A DNA stretch of 64,000 nucleotides. Source: Chromatium weissei. GTDB lineage: Bacteria; Pseudomonadota; Gammaproteobacteria; Chromatiales; Chromatiaceae. Numbering within the stretch: position 1 is the stretch's first letter; every line of letters starts with the position of its first letter. The translations under genes were made by a program, and so were the position numbers. Below the pieces are notes generated by a model. The model was given only the letters and a program-made list of their open reading frames with translations, had not been told where the DNA came from and searched no databases. The stretch is from assembly GCF_016583765.1 (NCBI RefSeq), contig NZ_NRRR01000005.1, positions 62,001 through 126,000 of the forward strand, in the 5' to 3' direction. This document shows positions 1 to 8,448 of this stretch, one piece after another.

Positions 1-346
1 AGTATGAACGAGCGCAATCTAATAAATTAAAAGTGCCCAGTATGTTAGTATTTATAAATGCTGCTGGACCATCAATAGAGCGATCAACATGGCTTTCTGC
101 AGCAAAATTGACAACAGCATCGATAGCGTGTTCATTTAGTAATTGCGTTACTAATCTGGCATCGTTAATATCGCCGTGAATAAAAGTATGGTGCGGATTG
201 TCATTAAGTGCCGCGAGCGTGTCCAAATTGCCAGCATAGGTTAGCGCGTCAAGATTGATGATTCGAACATCAGGTCGATCCAAAACCAAATGGATAAAGT
301 TGCCACCAATAAAGCCCGCGCCGCCGGTCGTGAGAATAGTTTGCAT
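1..346 (-). CDS. rmlB: dTDP-glucose 4,6-dehydratase, N-terminal part (cut by window edge)
   Basis: Only the first 115 codons are inside the window; the gene runs off the left edge. The protein begins MQTILTTGGAGFIGGNF, the glycine-rich Rossmann NAD-binding loop of short-chain sugar dehydratases, followed by NLDALTYAGN and FAAESHVDRSI, which are hallmark segments of dTDP-glucose 4,6-dehydratase. The enzyme makes dTDP-4-keto-6-deoxyglucose, the second step to dTDP-rhamnose for lipopolysaccharide or other surface glycans. Start chosen at the ATG at 344-346, directly before the Rossmann strand. It is divergent from the TerD gene that follows. Assignment to RmlB is good; another close epimerase/dehydratase is less likely because of the ESHVDRSI segment. 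Confidence 0.88.
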   Translation of the reverse strand, partial: MQTILTTGGAGFIGGNFIHLVLDRPDVRIINLDALTYAGNLDTLAALNDNPHHTFIHGDINDARLVTQLLNEHAIDAVVNFAAESHVDRSIDGPAAFINTNILGTFNLLDCARSY

Positions 347-387
347 CGTCTGTTTCCAATGTTTGATTTACCAGTGATGACTGATGT

Positions 388-393
388 TATAAT
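388..393 (+). promoter_or_regulatory. Candidate sigma-70 -10 box upstream of the TerD gene
   Basis: A perfect TATAAT lies 64 bases before the ATG of the first TerD gene, in the short divergent gap with rmlB. A weak -35 candidate (TTGATT, 363-368) is 19 bases upstream, longer than the usual 17. Inferred from sequence only. Confidence 0.4.
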
Positions 394-456
394 CAACCGC
401 CTATTACTACAATACGCTGTTGTTTCAAAAATACGTTTGTTCATAGGAGAAAACGC

Positions 457-1035
457 ATGGCAATTAGTTTGCAGAAAGGTGGTAACGTCAGTTTAACTAA
501 AACTGATCCGGGTTTAATCAATGCGCTCATTGGTTTAGGTTGGGATGCGCGCTCCACCGATGGCGCGGCATTTGACCTCGATGCGAGTGTGTTTCTTGTC
601 GGTGATAATGGCAAGGTATTATCAGATGCGCACTTCGTATTTTATAACCAAAAAACATCCCCCGATGGTGCGGTAATTCATTCTGGCGACAATCTTACTG
701 GCGAGGGTGGTGGTGATGATGAAAACGTATCAATCAATTTGCCGGGCGTAGAAGCAGCCATTCAGCGCATTGTTTTTGCCGTTACCATTCACGATGCTGA
801 AACCCGCAATCAAAACTTCGGAATGGTGCGTAACGCATTCATGCGCGTAATGAATAAAGATAGTAGTATTGAATTGGCGCGATTCGATTTATCAGAAGAT
901 TATTCCACTGAAACCGCCATGATTTTTGGTGAGATTTATCGTAATGGTGCCGACTGGAAATTCAAAGCAGTTGGTCAGGGTTTTGCTGGTGGTTTAAGTG
1001 CACTGGCGAAAGATCACGGTGTTAATCTCGGCTAA
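457..1035 (+). CDS. TerD-family stress protein (first copy)
   Basis: 192-residue protein of the TerD/TerE/CABP family, calcium-binding cytoplasmic proteins of tellurite-resistance and general stress clusters. It starts [15 protein letters not shown], then has the family LGWD segment, the acidic FDLDAS strand, and the Asp-rich [13 protein letters not shown] loop that binds calcium in characterised members. Length matches the family. An AGGAG ribosome site (445-449) is correctly spaced from the ATG. The next two genes follow at 15 and 27 bases on the same strand, so the three look like one operon. No terB, terC or terZ gene is seen, so tellurite resistance itself should not be assumed; TerD proteins also occur in chemical-stress and phage-defence settings. 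Confidence 0.9.
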   Translation: MAISLQKGGNVSLTKTDPGLINALIGLGWDARSTDGAAFDLDASVFLVGDNGKVLSDAHFVFYNQKTSPDGAVIHSGDNLTGEGGGDDENVSINLPGVEAAIQRIVFAVTIHDAETRNQNFGMVRNAFMRVMNKDSSIELARFDLSEDYSTETAMIFGEIYRNGADWKFKAVGQGFAGGLSALAKDHGVNLG

Positions 1036-1050
1036 AACGGGGTTTATGCA

Positions 1051-1749
1051 ATGCCCACCTTCAATGTCACCGGCGAAATCGATCCTTTTTTGCATATTCA
1101 TTTGCGCAAAGGCGAGCGGATTTTTTGTGAATCTGGCGCAATGGTGATGATGGAGGCGGGCTTGCAAATTAAAGGCAAGATGCGCGGCGGTTTAGGTCGT
1201 GCGCTATTGCGAAGAATGGCAAATGACGAATCGTTTTTTCAACAAGAAATCGAAGCAGTTAATAGTGACGGAGACTGTTTATTGTCGCCAGCATTACCCG
1301 GCTCTATTCAACTACTTGATGTCGATTCAAACAATGCTTATACGTTGTCAGACGGTAGTTTTGTTGCAGCAGAATCAACCGTTGAATTAAATTCGCGTTT
1401 GAATTCTTTAGGCGGGAGTTTTTTTGGTGGAACTGGCGGTTTTATCATTATGGAAGCAAGCGGGCGCGGCAAACTAGCCATTTCTGGTTTTGGCTCATTA
1501 TTTGTACTTGATGTCACACCCGGACAGGATGTCGTGATTGACAACAATCATGCAATTGCATGGTCATCTAATTTACACCATGAAATTGGAATGCCGCAAA
1601 GCGGCGGCAGCTTTTTAAGCGGTTTGGTCAATTCCGTCACTTCCGGTGAAGGTTTGGTCATTCGCTTTAGCGGACTGGGCAAAGTCATTATTTGCTCGCG
1701 CAATCGCGCTCTATTTCAAGCGCAAACTGCATCAAGCAGTTCATCTTAA
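1051..1749 (+). CDS. AIM24 / TIGR00266 family protein
   Basis: 232 residues. The start MPTFNVTGEIDPFLHIHLRKGERIFCESGAMVMME and the repeated glycine-rich beta segments (GGLGRALLRRM, GTGGFIIMEASGRGKLAISGFG) are typical of the AIM24 beta-helix-like family. The molecular function of bacterial members is unknown; they are often encoded beside TerD proteins, as here between two of them. It lies 15 bases after the first TerD gene and 27 before the second. The C-terminus is a short Ser tail. No signal peptide or membrane segment is visible, so it is probably cytoplasmic. Confidence 0.85.
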   Translation: MPTFNVTGEIDPFLHIHLRKGERIFCESGAMVMMEAGLQIKGKMRGGLGRALLRRMANDESFFQQEIEAVNSDGDCLLSPALPGSIQLLDVDSNNAYTLSDGSFVAAESTVELNSRLNSLGGSFFGGTGGFIIMEASGRGKLAISGFGSLFVLDVTPGQDVVIDNNHAIAWSSNLHHEIGMPQSGGSFLSGLVNSVTSGEGLVIRFSGLGKVIICSRNRALFQAQTASSSSS

Positions 1750-1776
1750 TTCATATCACATCGAGGTATTTTCATT

Positions 1777-2370
1777 ATGGCAATCAATCTTCAGAAAGGT
1801 CAGAAAATTTCGCTTGAAAAGGAAGCAGGCGCTAGTTTAACTCGAATTATCATGGGCTTGGGTTGGGATGCGGCAAAAGGTAAAGGTGGTTTTCTTGGTG
1901 GGTTATTCAGTGGCGGTGGCGATGATAGTATCGATTTAGATGCGTCCTGTTTGCTATTCGATAATGGCGGAAATTTAGTTGATGTCGTCTGGTTTCGGCA
2001 ATTGCGTAGTCAAGATGGCAGTATTCAACATTCCGGCGATAATCGTACTGGTGAGGGCGCAGGTGATGATGAACAAATTCAAGTCAATCTCACTGCCGTG
2101 CCTGCAACAGTGAAGAGTCTCGTATTCACAGTGAATAACTTTACTGGTCAGGATTTTTCTAAAGTTGAAAATGCGTATTGTCGTATTATCAACGGCGCAA
2201 ACAATAGTGAAATTGCCCGTTATGATTTGAGCTGTCAGGGCAATCATACTGCGATGATTATGGCGAAGGTATATCGGCACAACAATGAATGGAAAATGCA
2301 CGCTATTGGCGATACCGGTCAAGGACGTACTGCTGGCGATTTACTGCCACAAATCACGCCGTTATTGTAA
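1777..2370 (+). CDS. TerD-family stress protein (second copy)
   Basis: 197 residues, paralogue of the TerD protein at 457-1035: same N-terminus (MAINLQKGQKISLEKE), LGWD segment, DLDAS strand and calcium-loop motif GDNRTGEGAGDDE. It differs by a glycine-rich insertion near residues 38-48 (GGFLGGLFSGGGDD) before the DLDAS strand, as seen in some TerD/TerX subtypes. Last gene of the TerD-AIM24-TerD operon; a GC-rich hairpin follows the stop codon. Confidence 0.9.
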   Translation: MAINLQKGQKISLEKEAGASLTRIIMGLGWDAAKGKGGFLGGLFSGGGDDSIDLDASCLLFDNGGNLVDVVWFRQLRSQDGSIQHSGDNRTGEGAGDDEQIQVNLTAVPATVKSLVFTVNNFTGQDFSKVENAYCRIINGANNSEIARYDLSCQGNHTAMIMAKVYRHNNEWKMHAIGDTGQGRTAGDLLPQITPLL

Positions 2371-2379
2371 TTGAATATC

Positions 2380-2410
2380 AATGATCCCGCCTTCATCGGC
2401 GGGCATCATT
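2380..2410 (+). terminator. Hairpin downstream of the TerD operon
   Basis: The arms AATGAT-CCCGCC and GGCGGG-C-ATCATT pair over 12 bases with one bulged C and a 6-base loop, right after the second TerD stop codon. There is no run of T after it, so it may be a weak terminator or an mRNA-end stabiliser. Confidence 0.45.
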
Positions 2411-2469
2411 GGGCATGACGCAATTAAATCTATCTCGTGAATTGATTTAGCATCATTTAGGCATACAAG

Positions 2470-3465
2470 ATGGAAAAAATTTCACAATTAACTATCAATG
2501 CCGTATCGAAAAAACTAAAAAATGCTTTAGATAAAAAAATGCAAAGTGGTAATTCACAGGATGTGGCTAGGTTATTAAAAGAGGCTTATCAAATTGCTAA
2601 TAATCCAATCAAACTTTCGCCACCCTGGCCACAGATCACGGCATATCGACTCGCACATGTACTCATGCGCTTTGGTGATAAAATCGAATGGACAGAGGTT
2701 GATCGTTTATTAGAAGAGGCGAGTGCTGGTGACGGTATTTTAGGCGCGATGCCTTGGATTTATCGTTTAGTTTCATTGCAAAAATGTAATGCACCACGCG
2801 AGCGACTGCAGCACATTTATCAAACAGCAGTGTCTAAATTAAATTCGCAGACTTTTATACTAAATAAGCCACCACTGGATAAAGGGCATCTTGTTCAATC
2901 TAATGCCGTTAATCTATTAGAAATGGCGACTTATTTTACTGGTTTAGATTACGAACCATTAGAAGGACGAATTGATTTAGAGAATGATTTTTTTGCAGAT
3001 TTAGGCGTGGGACAATCAGCTTGGTTCGTTCTCGATAGTCGAGATGCTGAATCAATTGCCTATCCTGAATCCATTGCTCGCCAAATTTTTACGCAGCGCC
3101 GCAAAGACAGTGATTGTTTGGCAATTGAATATGATGGTGATGTTTATTTATCAAATAAAGTGGTTGAGCACAAATTTACATATCAGCACATGTGCGATTG
3201 GTATTTGCGCTTAAACAATTTTTCATCGTATTCAAGGCGCAATAACAGAAAATGTATTACTGATACAGAGCGCACTCAAGAAGCGGAGCGTCAAAACAAA
3301 AAACGCTTTCGAGATGCACTTAAAGACCTCGGTTTTACTTTAGATGAATCGCGGTTTGATCGTTGGTGGATTAAGAACAGTAATTCTAAAAGTGTGTTCA
3401 ATTCACCGATTGATATACCGGTGATCATGCTCATCAATCCTAAATTCCTTAAAAAGCACTCATAG
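2470..3465 (+). CDS. Hypothetical protein
   Basis: 331 residues, not recognised. The first half is predicted helical (residues 1-130, rich in Leu/Ala/Glu, for example RLAHVLMRFGDKIEWTEVDRLLEEA). The second half has a strand-rich stretch (QSAWFVLDSRDAES, CLAIEYDGDVYLSN) and a basic C-terminus. No signal peptide, membrane segment or catalytic motif is evident. Codon use is AT-rich like its neighbours. It is 99 bases after the TerD operon, beyond the hairpin, so probably a separate unit. A functional link to TerD genes is possible but unsupported. Confidence 0.7.
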   Translation: MEKISQLTINAVSKKLKNALDKKMQSGNSQDVARLLKEAYQIANNPIKLSPPWPQITAYRLAHVLMRFGDKIEWTEVDRLLEEASAGDGILGAMPWIYRLVSLQKCNAPRERLQHIYQTAVSKLNSQTFILNKPPLDKGHLVQSNAVNLLEMATYFTGLDYEPLEGRIDLENDFFADLGVGQSAWFVLDSRDAESIAYPESIARQIFTQRRKDSDCLAIEYDGDVYLSNKVVEHKFTYQHMCDWYLRLNNFSSYSRRNNRKCITDTERTQEAERQNKKRFRDALKDLGFTLDESRFDRWWIKNSNSKSVFNSPIDIPVIMLINPKFLKKHS

Positions 3466-3558
3466 CCATCGACGGAAAAAATATTTTTCTGTTACGGCAA
3501 TGTCACGCCGCCACATGCACAATTCACCCCGGTTTCAACCACAACACCGAGGAAAAAC

Positions 3559-3845
3559 ATGGCGACATTCAGTGCTTATTTATTGGCTGGGCACGACCAT
3601 TCGAATGACGATGGCATTATTCCAATTGCGGAGTTGGCATTGTCGAAAAACAGCCGACCTGCTTGGATATTACATCCCCGCCACGGCGCATTTTTCAACA
3701 CCCCAATTCGCCTATTTCAATGCAGCGCATTTGGATTCCTAGCCATTCTGAAGGCGTCTTCAAAGATGGTTTGCACTTCGAGTTGGTGGCGAATACAAAA
3801 TCAGTGGAAAGCAACGCCACGTATTGGCGGCAGTCTTGCAATTAA
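3559..3845 (+). pseudogene. Possible frameshifted small gene
   Basis: Frame 1 from the ATG at 3559 gives a protein-like N-terminus (MATFSAYLLAGHDHSNDDG, then IIPIAELALSKNSRPAW). Its later part looks unlike a protein, while frame 3 then gives a protein-like end (EGVFKDGLHFELVANTKSVE) stopping at 3845. One frame change near 3650-3750 would join them into about 95 residues. The unbroken frame-1 reading (3559-3861, 100 residues) is the alternative. The rest of the 3466-3875 gap shows only an A/T-rich imperfect hairpin near 3472-3492. Confidence 0.3.
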
Positions 3846-3875
3846 ACACAGTCAATTTTAATGGAGATGATGAAC

Positions 3876-4742
3876 ATGACCACTGAGACATTTTATTTCG
3901 CTTACGGCTCCAATTTGAATAGCGCCGATTGGCAGCGTTTTTGTCAAAAAAACGACTATTCAATCGATTTGCTTGAACCAGTTGAATCAGCTTGGTTGCC
4001 GGGTTATCGTCCGATTTATCATTACTTTTCAGGTGGTCGCAAGGGTGGCGCACTCGATGTTATTTCGTCATTAGGACAGATCACCCCGGGAATGTTATTT
4101 CGAGTAAATGGCGCTGGCTGGGCAGCACTTGATGCTAAAGAAGGTGCACCGAATTATTATGAACGCCGCGCTGTGACCGTATTGAATACCGCTGGAGAAA
4201 TGATACCTGCAATCACTTATTGCGTCGTCGCTGAGAAATGTAAGAATGAATTCGTAAAACCAACAGATGATTATGTGCAAATTGTGAATGATGGTTTAAT
4301 GGCGTGGAATTTACCGACATTGACGCACATGCAGGCAGCAAATGATGAACCACTCACCTTTGCAGTGCGGCATGTTTTTGCGTATGGCTTATTGCAAGCT
4401 GAATACAATTTAGGGCAGTCATTAACGGGAATTGCGCAGCGTCAATTGGCTCGCATTCGTGGTCAGATTTTCAATTTGGGTAATTATCCGGGTTGGCAAC
4501 CCAGCGATGATGTGAATGATTGGGTGCATGGCGAGTTATTAACGTTGCAGCAACCAAATGTGACGTTACCGAGTATTGATCGCATTGAAGGTTTTAATGA
4601 TTATACGAATCAAGCGTTGTATCATCGCGTATTGGTAATAGCGACCAATGATCAGGGTGAAGATGTATTCGCGTGGTGTTATCGTTACGCTCGTGCAATT
4701 CACAGTCCTGCAATTGAAGGCGGCCGCTGGCGCAAGGCGTAG
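3876..4742 (+). CDS. Two-domain gamma-glutamylcyclotransferase-like protein
   Basis: 288 residues with two tandem GGCT/AIG2-like folds. The first starts with the substrate-binding motif FYFAYGSNL near the N-terminus and has a glutamate in LDAKEGAPNYYERR at the place of the family's catalytic Glu. The second starts with HVFAYGLL around residue 165 and has a matching Glu in IDRIEGFNDY. Such enzymes release 5-oxoproline from gamma-glutamyl amines, peptides or glutathione; the true substrate is unknown. I chose the ATG at 3876 because GGAG at 3863-3866 is well placed for it; an in-frame ATG at 3861 would add five residues. Both domains look intact, so it may be a true double enzyme. Confidence 0.78.
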   Translation: MTTETFYFAYGSNLNSADWQRFCQKNDYSIDLLEPVESAWLPGYRPIYHYFSGGRKGGALDVISSLGQITPGMLFRVNGAGWAALDAKEGAPNYYERRAVTVLNTAGEMIPAITYCVVAEKCKNEFVKPTDDYVQIVNDGLMAWNLPTLTHMQAANDEPLTFAVRHVFAYGLLQAEYNLGQSLTGIAQRQLARIRGQIFNLGNYPGWQPSDDVNDWVHGELLTLQQPNVTLPSIDRIEGFNDYTNQALYHRVLVIATNDQGEDVFAWCYRYARAIHSPAIEGGRWRKA

Positions 4743-4751
4743 TATTTTATT

Positions 4752-4791
4752 GCCAGCAACGATTATTCAAATGATGCGTTGCTGGCGTTTT
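4752..4791 (+). terminator. Rho-independent terminator after the cyclotransferase gene
   Basis: Perfect 10-base arms GCCAGCAACG (4752-4761) and CGTTGCTGGC (4777-4786) with a 15-base loop, followed by GTTTT. It sits 10 bases after the stop codon at 4742. Confidence 0.65.
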
Positions 4792-4844
4792 GATTCAAGC
4801 GTAAATTATTCACTGATCTTCAATACAAGGAGTGCGTATTTGAA

Positions 4845-5267
4845 ATGGCGTTATTTTTATTGTTGTTAATCGGATTGCCACTACTTGAGCTGTATCTGTT
4901 AATTCGCGCCAGCGCAGTCATTGGTGTGTTTTCGACGATTGGAATAGCAATTTTTACTGCGCTGCTCGGTACGCTATTGATGCGTCATCAAGGATTGAGT
5001 GTATTGCGGCGTATACAAACAGCACTGAATCGCGGTGAATTGCCGGCGCAAGAATTATTAGATGGAGCAGTATTGCTAATTGCGGGATGTTTTTTATTAT
5101 TGCCGGGATTTCTTACTGATAGCGTGGGACTGCTGTTATTAACGCCGCCATTGCGCCATTGGTTTATTCGCCGCATCAGCCCAATTTTGCCAGTGATGCG
5201 CCAGCCTCACGCAACACAAGCACCATCTGCGCGAATTATCGAAGGCGAATGGCGACGCGATGATTAG
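4845..5267 (+). CDS. fxsA: FxsA-family inner-membrane protein
   Basis: 140 residues with hydrophobic segments at about 2-20, 25-46 and 72-105, and the family signatures [25 protein letters not shown] and LLIAGCFLLLPGFLTD. FxsA is a cytoplasmic-membrane protein; in Escherichia coli its overproduction relieves exclusion of phage T7 by the F plasmid, but its normal role is unknown. The tail after residue 115 is polar and cytoplasmic. The start at the ATG at 4845 leaves no signal sequence other than the first membrane helix. Confidence 0.88.
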   Translation: MALFLLLLIGLPLLELYLLIRASAVIGVFSTIGIAIFTALLGTLLMRHQGLSVLRRIQTALNRGELPAQELLDGAVLLIAGCFLLLPGFLTDSVGLLLLTPPLRHWFIRRISPILPVMRQPHATQAPSARIIEGEWRRDD

Positions 5268-5316
5268 AGTGCTTTAATCCGTTATGATTTAATTTTCTCG
5301 TACGAGACTCAAAACT

Positions 5317-6606
5317 TTGAAGCGTCAGCCTCGATTTTCTGTATTTATTCTTTTTCGTATTTCTGGCATTCATCTCTGTTGTCTGGGATTGCTAGCGTTA
5401 TTGACTGGCTGCAGTAGTTTGCAATCGCAATTTCCCGCAACGCGTGATGGTTTCATTCAGCAACCGCCGCCACGCAGCGCACAAATGTTGAATGACAGTG
5501 GCAATCGTGATGTTGGCAGTGAATCACGTCTTTACAGCCAAAATCCGCTTCAATTGCGTAAAGAAGTGAGTGATGCTTGTATGAGCAAACAGGCAACAAT
5601 GAATTCGCATTTTTTGCGTAATTTAGTTGCAGATTTGTATTTTTCTGGTGTTGATCCTGCTGCTGGAACCGAGGCGTTATTACTCGCCAATTGCGGAGCA
5701 TTAACCGATATTCTCGGCGAAATGGTGGCACGAGGCGGCGAGACCAGCATGATGCCTATTGTTAATCGCGCTCAAGCAATTCACGGCTCCGCTGCAACAC
5801 GCATAATTAATACCGCCGCAAAAGCCGGATTAGCTCGCATTGCCGGAATGCAGGCCGATGACAGCGTAATCGCTGCAAATACGCTGCCCGCTTATGGAAT
5901 GGTGTATTTTCCTTCAGCCGGCGAATTTTCCAAAGTGGATACTGCTATTGCGCTTAATCGATTGTATGAAGATGCAATTCCGGGTTATGGACTTTATACC
6001 TTTGTTATTTTCGGAGGCGGTATGAATAGCGCATCGCCCAATGCGCAAGCGCGAGAACTGTTGCGAGTTATTGAAACCTACGTCACCGTCGATAAGAATT
6101 ACACGGAACCGAATTTAGAAACACCGGCATTTTTAATTCCAATTCATCCAGAAAATGTCGGTAAACCACTGATTAACCAAGTTGCTTTTGATCTTTCTGA
6201 ACACATGCGTCAGCATCTTAGTGAATCGTTGCGACAGAGCGGTCAAACGCGATTAGCTGCGAGTTTAGAAAAGAATACGGGGCCTTTTTTGGTGTCGTCA
6301 TTAGAGCCGCGTATTGCTTCTGAGAATTCAAATGCGCCACGTTTAATTACGGATTTATCGTTGATTGGCGTTGAATATCTGTATGGCGTAATTGATGCTT
6401 ATGATCGTCCAATTCCACTTGACACGAGCGATCAGCGCCAGAGTTTAATTGCCATTCGTGACCGTTTACAGGCACTGCCCATTAAACCGCTGTTGAATAC
6501 AGAATTCACACGCAAAGCAAAAAATGCTTGGGTATATCTGCTCGGGCAATTAACGCAGGCAACCGACTCCGATACACCTCAGCAGGAGGCTATTAGTGCA
6601 ATATGA
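5317..6606 (+). CDS. Hypothetical lipoprotein
   Basis: 429 residues from a TTG start. A hydrophobic signal segment ends in the lipobox LLTGC at about residues 28-32, so the mature protein should be lipidated on the Cys and anchored in a membrane outside the cytoplasm. The mature part begins with a Gln/Pro-rich stretch. No domain is recognised; the middle part has segments such as YGMVYFPSAGEFSKVDTA and YGLYTFVIFGGGMNS that suggest a conserved alpha/beta fold. Its stop overlaps the start of the next gene (ATGA at 6603-6606), so the two are very probably co-translated and may act together. Confidence 0.7.
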   Translation: MKRQPRFSVFILFRISGIHLCCLGLLALLTGCSSLQSQFPATRDGFIQQPPPRSAQMLNDSGNRDVGSESRLYSQNPLQLRKEVSDACMSKQATMNSHFLRNLVADLYFSGVDPAAGTEALLLANCGALTDILGEMVARGGETSMMPIVNRAQAIHGSAATRIINTAAKAGLARIAGMQADDSVIAANTLPAYGMVYFPSAGEFSKVDTAIALNRLYEDAIPGYGLYTFVIFGGGMNSASPNAQARELLRVIETYVTVDKNYTEPNLETPAFLIPIHPENVGKPLINQVAFDLSEHMRQHLSESLRQSGQTRLAASLEKNTGPFLVSSLEPRIASENSNAPRLITDLSLIGVEYLYGVIDAYDRPIPLDTSDQRQSLIAIRDRLQALPIKPLLNTEFTRKAKNAWVYLLGQLTQATDSDTPQQEAISAI

Positions 6607-7202
6607 ATATCATTCCAGATAGTTTAAGTAGTTTTGTGCGGTTTTTAATTGGCATTTTATTATTGCAAGGTGTCACTGTTCTATTGGTGTACACTGCTTT
6701 GCAAACCAATTGGCATGTCACTTGGTGGCTATTCACGCTGCTCGGTGTGGCAATTGGTTTTTTAGTGGCGCTGTGGTTTAACACCATTGTTTATGCGCAT
6801 CGCAGTCGTGCCGTATCGAAATTGAGTGAACGCTTTTCAAAAGAACGTGAAAAGATTCGCGTTAAAGCCGAGCAGCAGCGGGCAAAAGATGGTCGTGATC
6901 ACGAGCGACTTGCGGCGAAAGCGCGTTCATCTAGTGGTGTTAGTTTGAAAACTGGCGTGATGGTTGGCGGCACCATTGGGCTGGGAATTACGATGATGAT
7001 CGCGCAATTTATGACGCTGGGTTTGATTACACTCACGGCAGCCGGCGGCGCAGCACTGGGTTACACTGTGCGCGTGCGTCAAGAAAAGATGATGCAAAAT
7101 AAACGGTTATCTGCTGAAGCGCGTGATTTTCAGGCGCTTGAGGTTGATTCAAAAACGCAACTATTGCCGCGCCGCGCCAGCAAAAACCGCGATTCCGATT
7201 AG
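6603..7202 (+). CDS. Hypothetical membrane protein with coiled-coil stretch
   Basis: 199 residues, not recognised. Membrane helices are expected at about 10-33 and 40-62, then a charged helical stretch (about 68-105, KEREKIRVKAEQQRAKDGRD) that could be coiled coil, then a glycine/alanine-rich hydrophobic pair at about 116-153, and a basic tail. Its start overlaps the stop of the preceding lipoprotein gene by four bases. The pair could form an envelope complex, but there is no direct evidence. Confidence 0.65.
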   Translation: MNIIPDSLSSFVRFLIGILLLQGVTVLLVYTALQTNWHVTWWLFTLLGVAIGFLVALWFNTIVYAHRSRAVSKLSERFSKEREKIRVKAEQQRAKDGRDHERLAAKARSSSGVSLKTGVMVGGTIGLGITMMIAQFMTLGLITLTAAGGAALGYTVRVRQEKMMQNKRLSAEARDFQALEVDSKTQLLPRRASKNRDSD

Positions 7203-7259
7203 TGCTGATGTTTTAAGTGATTCGCTTTTTCTGCGACTCCATTTTCAGGAATAACGCAC

Positions 7260-8360
7260 ATGGCTAAATCTTGGTTTCTCAAGGGTGCGCCGGTCGATGG
7301 CAATACCGTCTTGGTGCCGATGCACAGTTTTCCTGCCACTGTCGGACGGAGTACGCAATGCGCCGTAACCATTGATTCTAATGGTGTTTCACGCGTTCAC
7401 GCACAGTTTGATCTCAATGCGCTGGGTGAATTGCTGCTCACTGATTTAGGCAGCACCAACGGAACCTATCGCAACCGTGAACGCATCACCGCGCCCACAC
7501 CGGTCGTAGAAGGCGACATTCTGCATTTCGGCTCCGCTGAGTTTCGCGTGAATCAAACGGAAGTCGGTGATTCGCAATTTCAAAGTAAGGCTGGCGCGGA
7601 ACAGACGTGCTTTTTTGATATTGCGCAAAGTCGCTTGCCGGAGAATTTTCTACTGCAAGAGAATGATTTCATTGAAATGCTGAACAGTGGCTTGCTCAAG
7701 GTCGCATGGCAGCCCATCGTCGATTTTCACACGCTTGACATTCTGGCTTATGAGGTGCTCGGACGCGGCGCACATCTCGCATTGCCACAATCACCACTGC
7801 AACTGTTTCAACTGGCAGAAAAACTCAATAAAGAAGTGACCTTGTCGCAAGCCTTTCGCCTGTGCGCCGCAAAGGTGGCAGCGCGGCGCGGTAAACCCGT
7901 GCGACTGTTTATGAACAGCCATCCGCAAGAGATGTTTTTAGAATCGTTTTTCACCTCGGTGGAGCAGATTTGCCAGCTCGCGCCGGAGATGGAGCTGGTG
8001 ATGGAAATTCACGAAACCGCCGTCGTGGAAGGCGACCGTTTGAAAGTGGTCGTGAATCGGCTGCGCAGCAATGGCGTGTTAATGGCGTATGACGATTTTG
8101 GTGCTGGGCAAGCGCGCTTGCAGGAAATCGCCGAAATTCCCGCCGACATCGTCAAATTCGACATGGCGCTAATTCGTGACATTCATCGCGCTCCGTTGAA
8201 GAAACAGCAAATGGTCGAACAGTTGGTCAAAATCGTGACCGATCTCGGTTCGCAAACGCTGGCGGAAGGCGTTGAAACTGAAGAAGAAGCCGTCGTTTGT
8301 CGGCAAATGGGTTTTCAACTCTGTCAGGGCTATCTCACCGGCAAACCCGAATTGGTTTAA
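7260..8360 (+). CDS. FHA-EAL domain protein (cyclic-di-GMP phosphodiesterase-like)
   Basis: 366 residues. An FHA phosphothreonine-binding domain fills about residues 20-95 (GRS, SRVHA and GSTNGT motifs). An EAL domain follows from about 130. The signature EAL reads EVL (Glu165, in YEVLGRG), but the other family positions are present: FMNSHP, EIHET, YDDFGAGQ, VKFDMALI, AEGVETEEE and QGYLTG. It may therefore still hydrolyse cyclic-di-GMP, with activity or location controlled by binding a phosphorylated partner. No membrane segment. GC-rich codon use starts with this gene, in contrast to those before it. Confidence 0.87.
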   Translation: MAKSWFLKGAPVDGNTVLVPMHSFPATVGRSTQCAVTIDSNGVSRVHAQFDLNALGELLLTDLGSTNGTYRNRERITAPTPVVEGDILHFGSAEFRVNQTEVGDSQFQSKAGAEQTCFFDIAQSRLPENFLLQENDFIEMLNSGLLKVAWQPIVDFHTLDILAYEVLGRGAHLALPQSPLQLFQLAEKLNKEVTLSQAFRLCAAKVAARRGKPVRLFMNSHPQEMFLESFFTSVEQICQLAPEMELVMEIHETAVVEGDRLKVVVNRLRSNGVLMAYDDFGAGQARLQEIAEIPADIVKFDMALIRDIHRAPLKKQQMVEQLVKIVTDLGSQTLAEGVETEEEAVVCRQMGFQLCQGYLTGKPELV

Positions 8361-8448
8361 GTCACAACAGCAGCCTCATCACGCGACTGCACTCCGTGTC
8401 ACAACGGCGAATAAACCGTTGCATTCTCAGCGTTACCGGATTTTCATC

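Noticed and set aside
290..496. Open frame of 68 codons over the rmlB-TerD gap
   Set aside because: It overlaps the rmlB start and the TerD start in a different frame and has no protein-like features.
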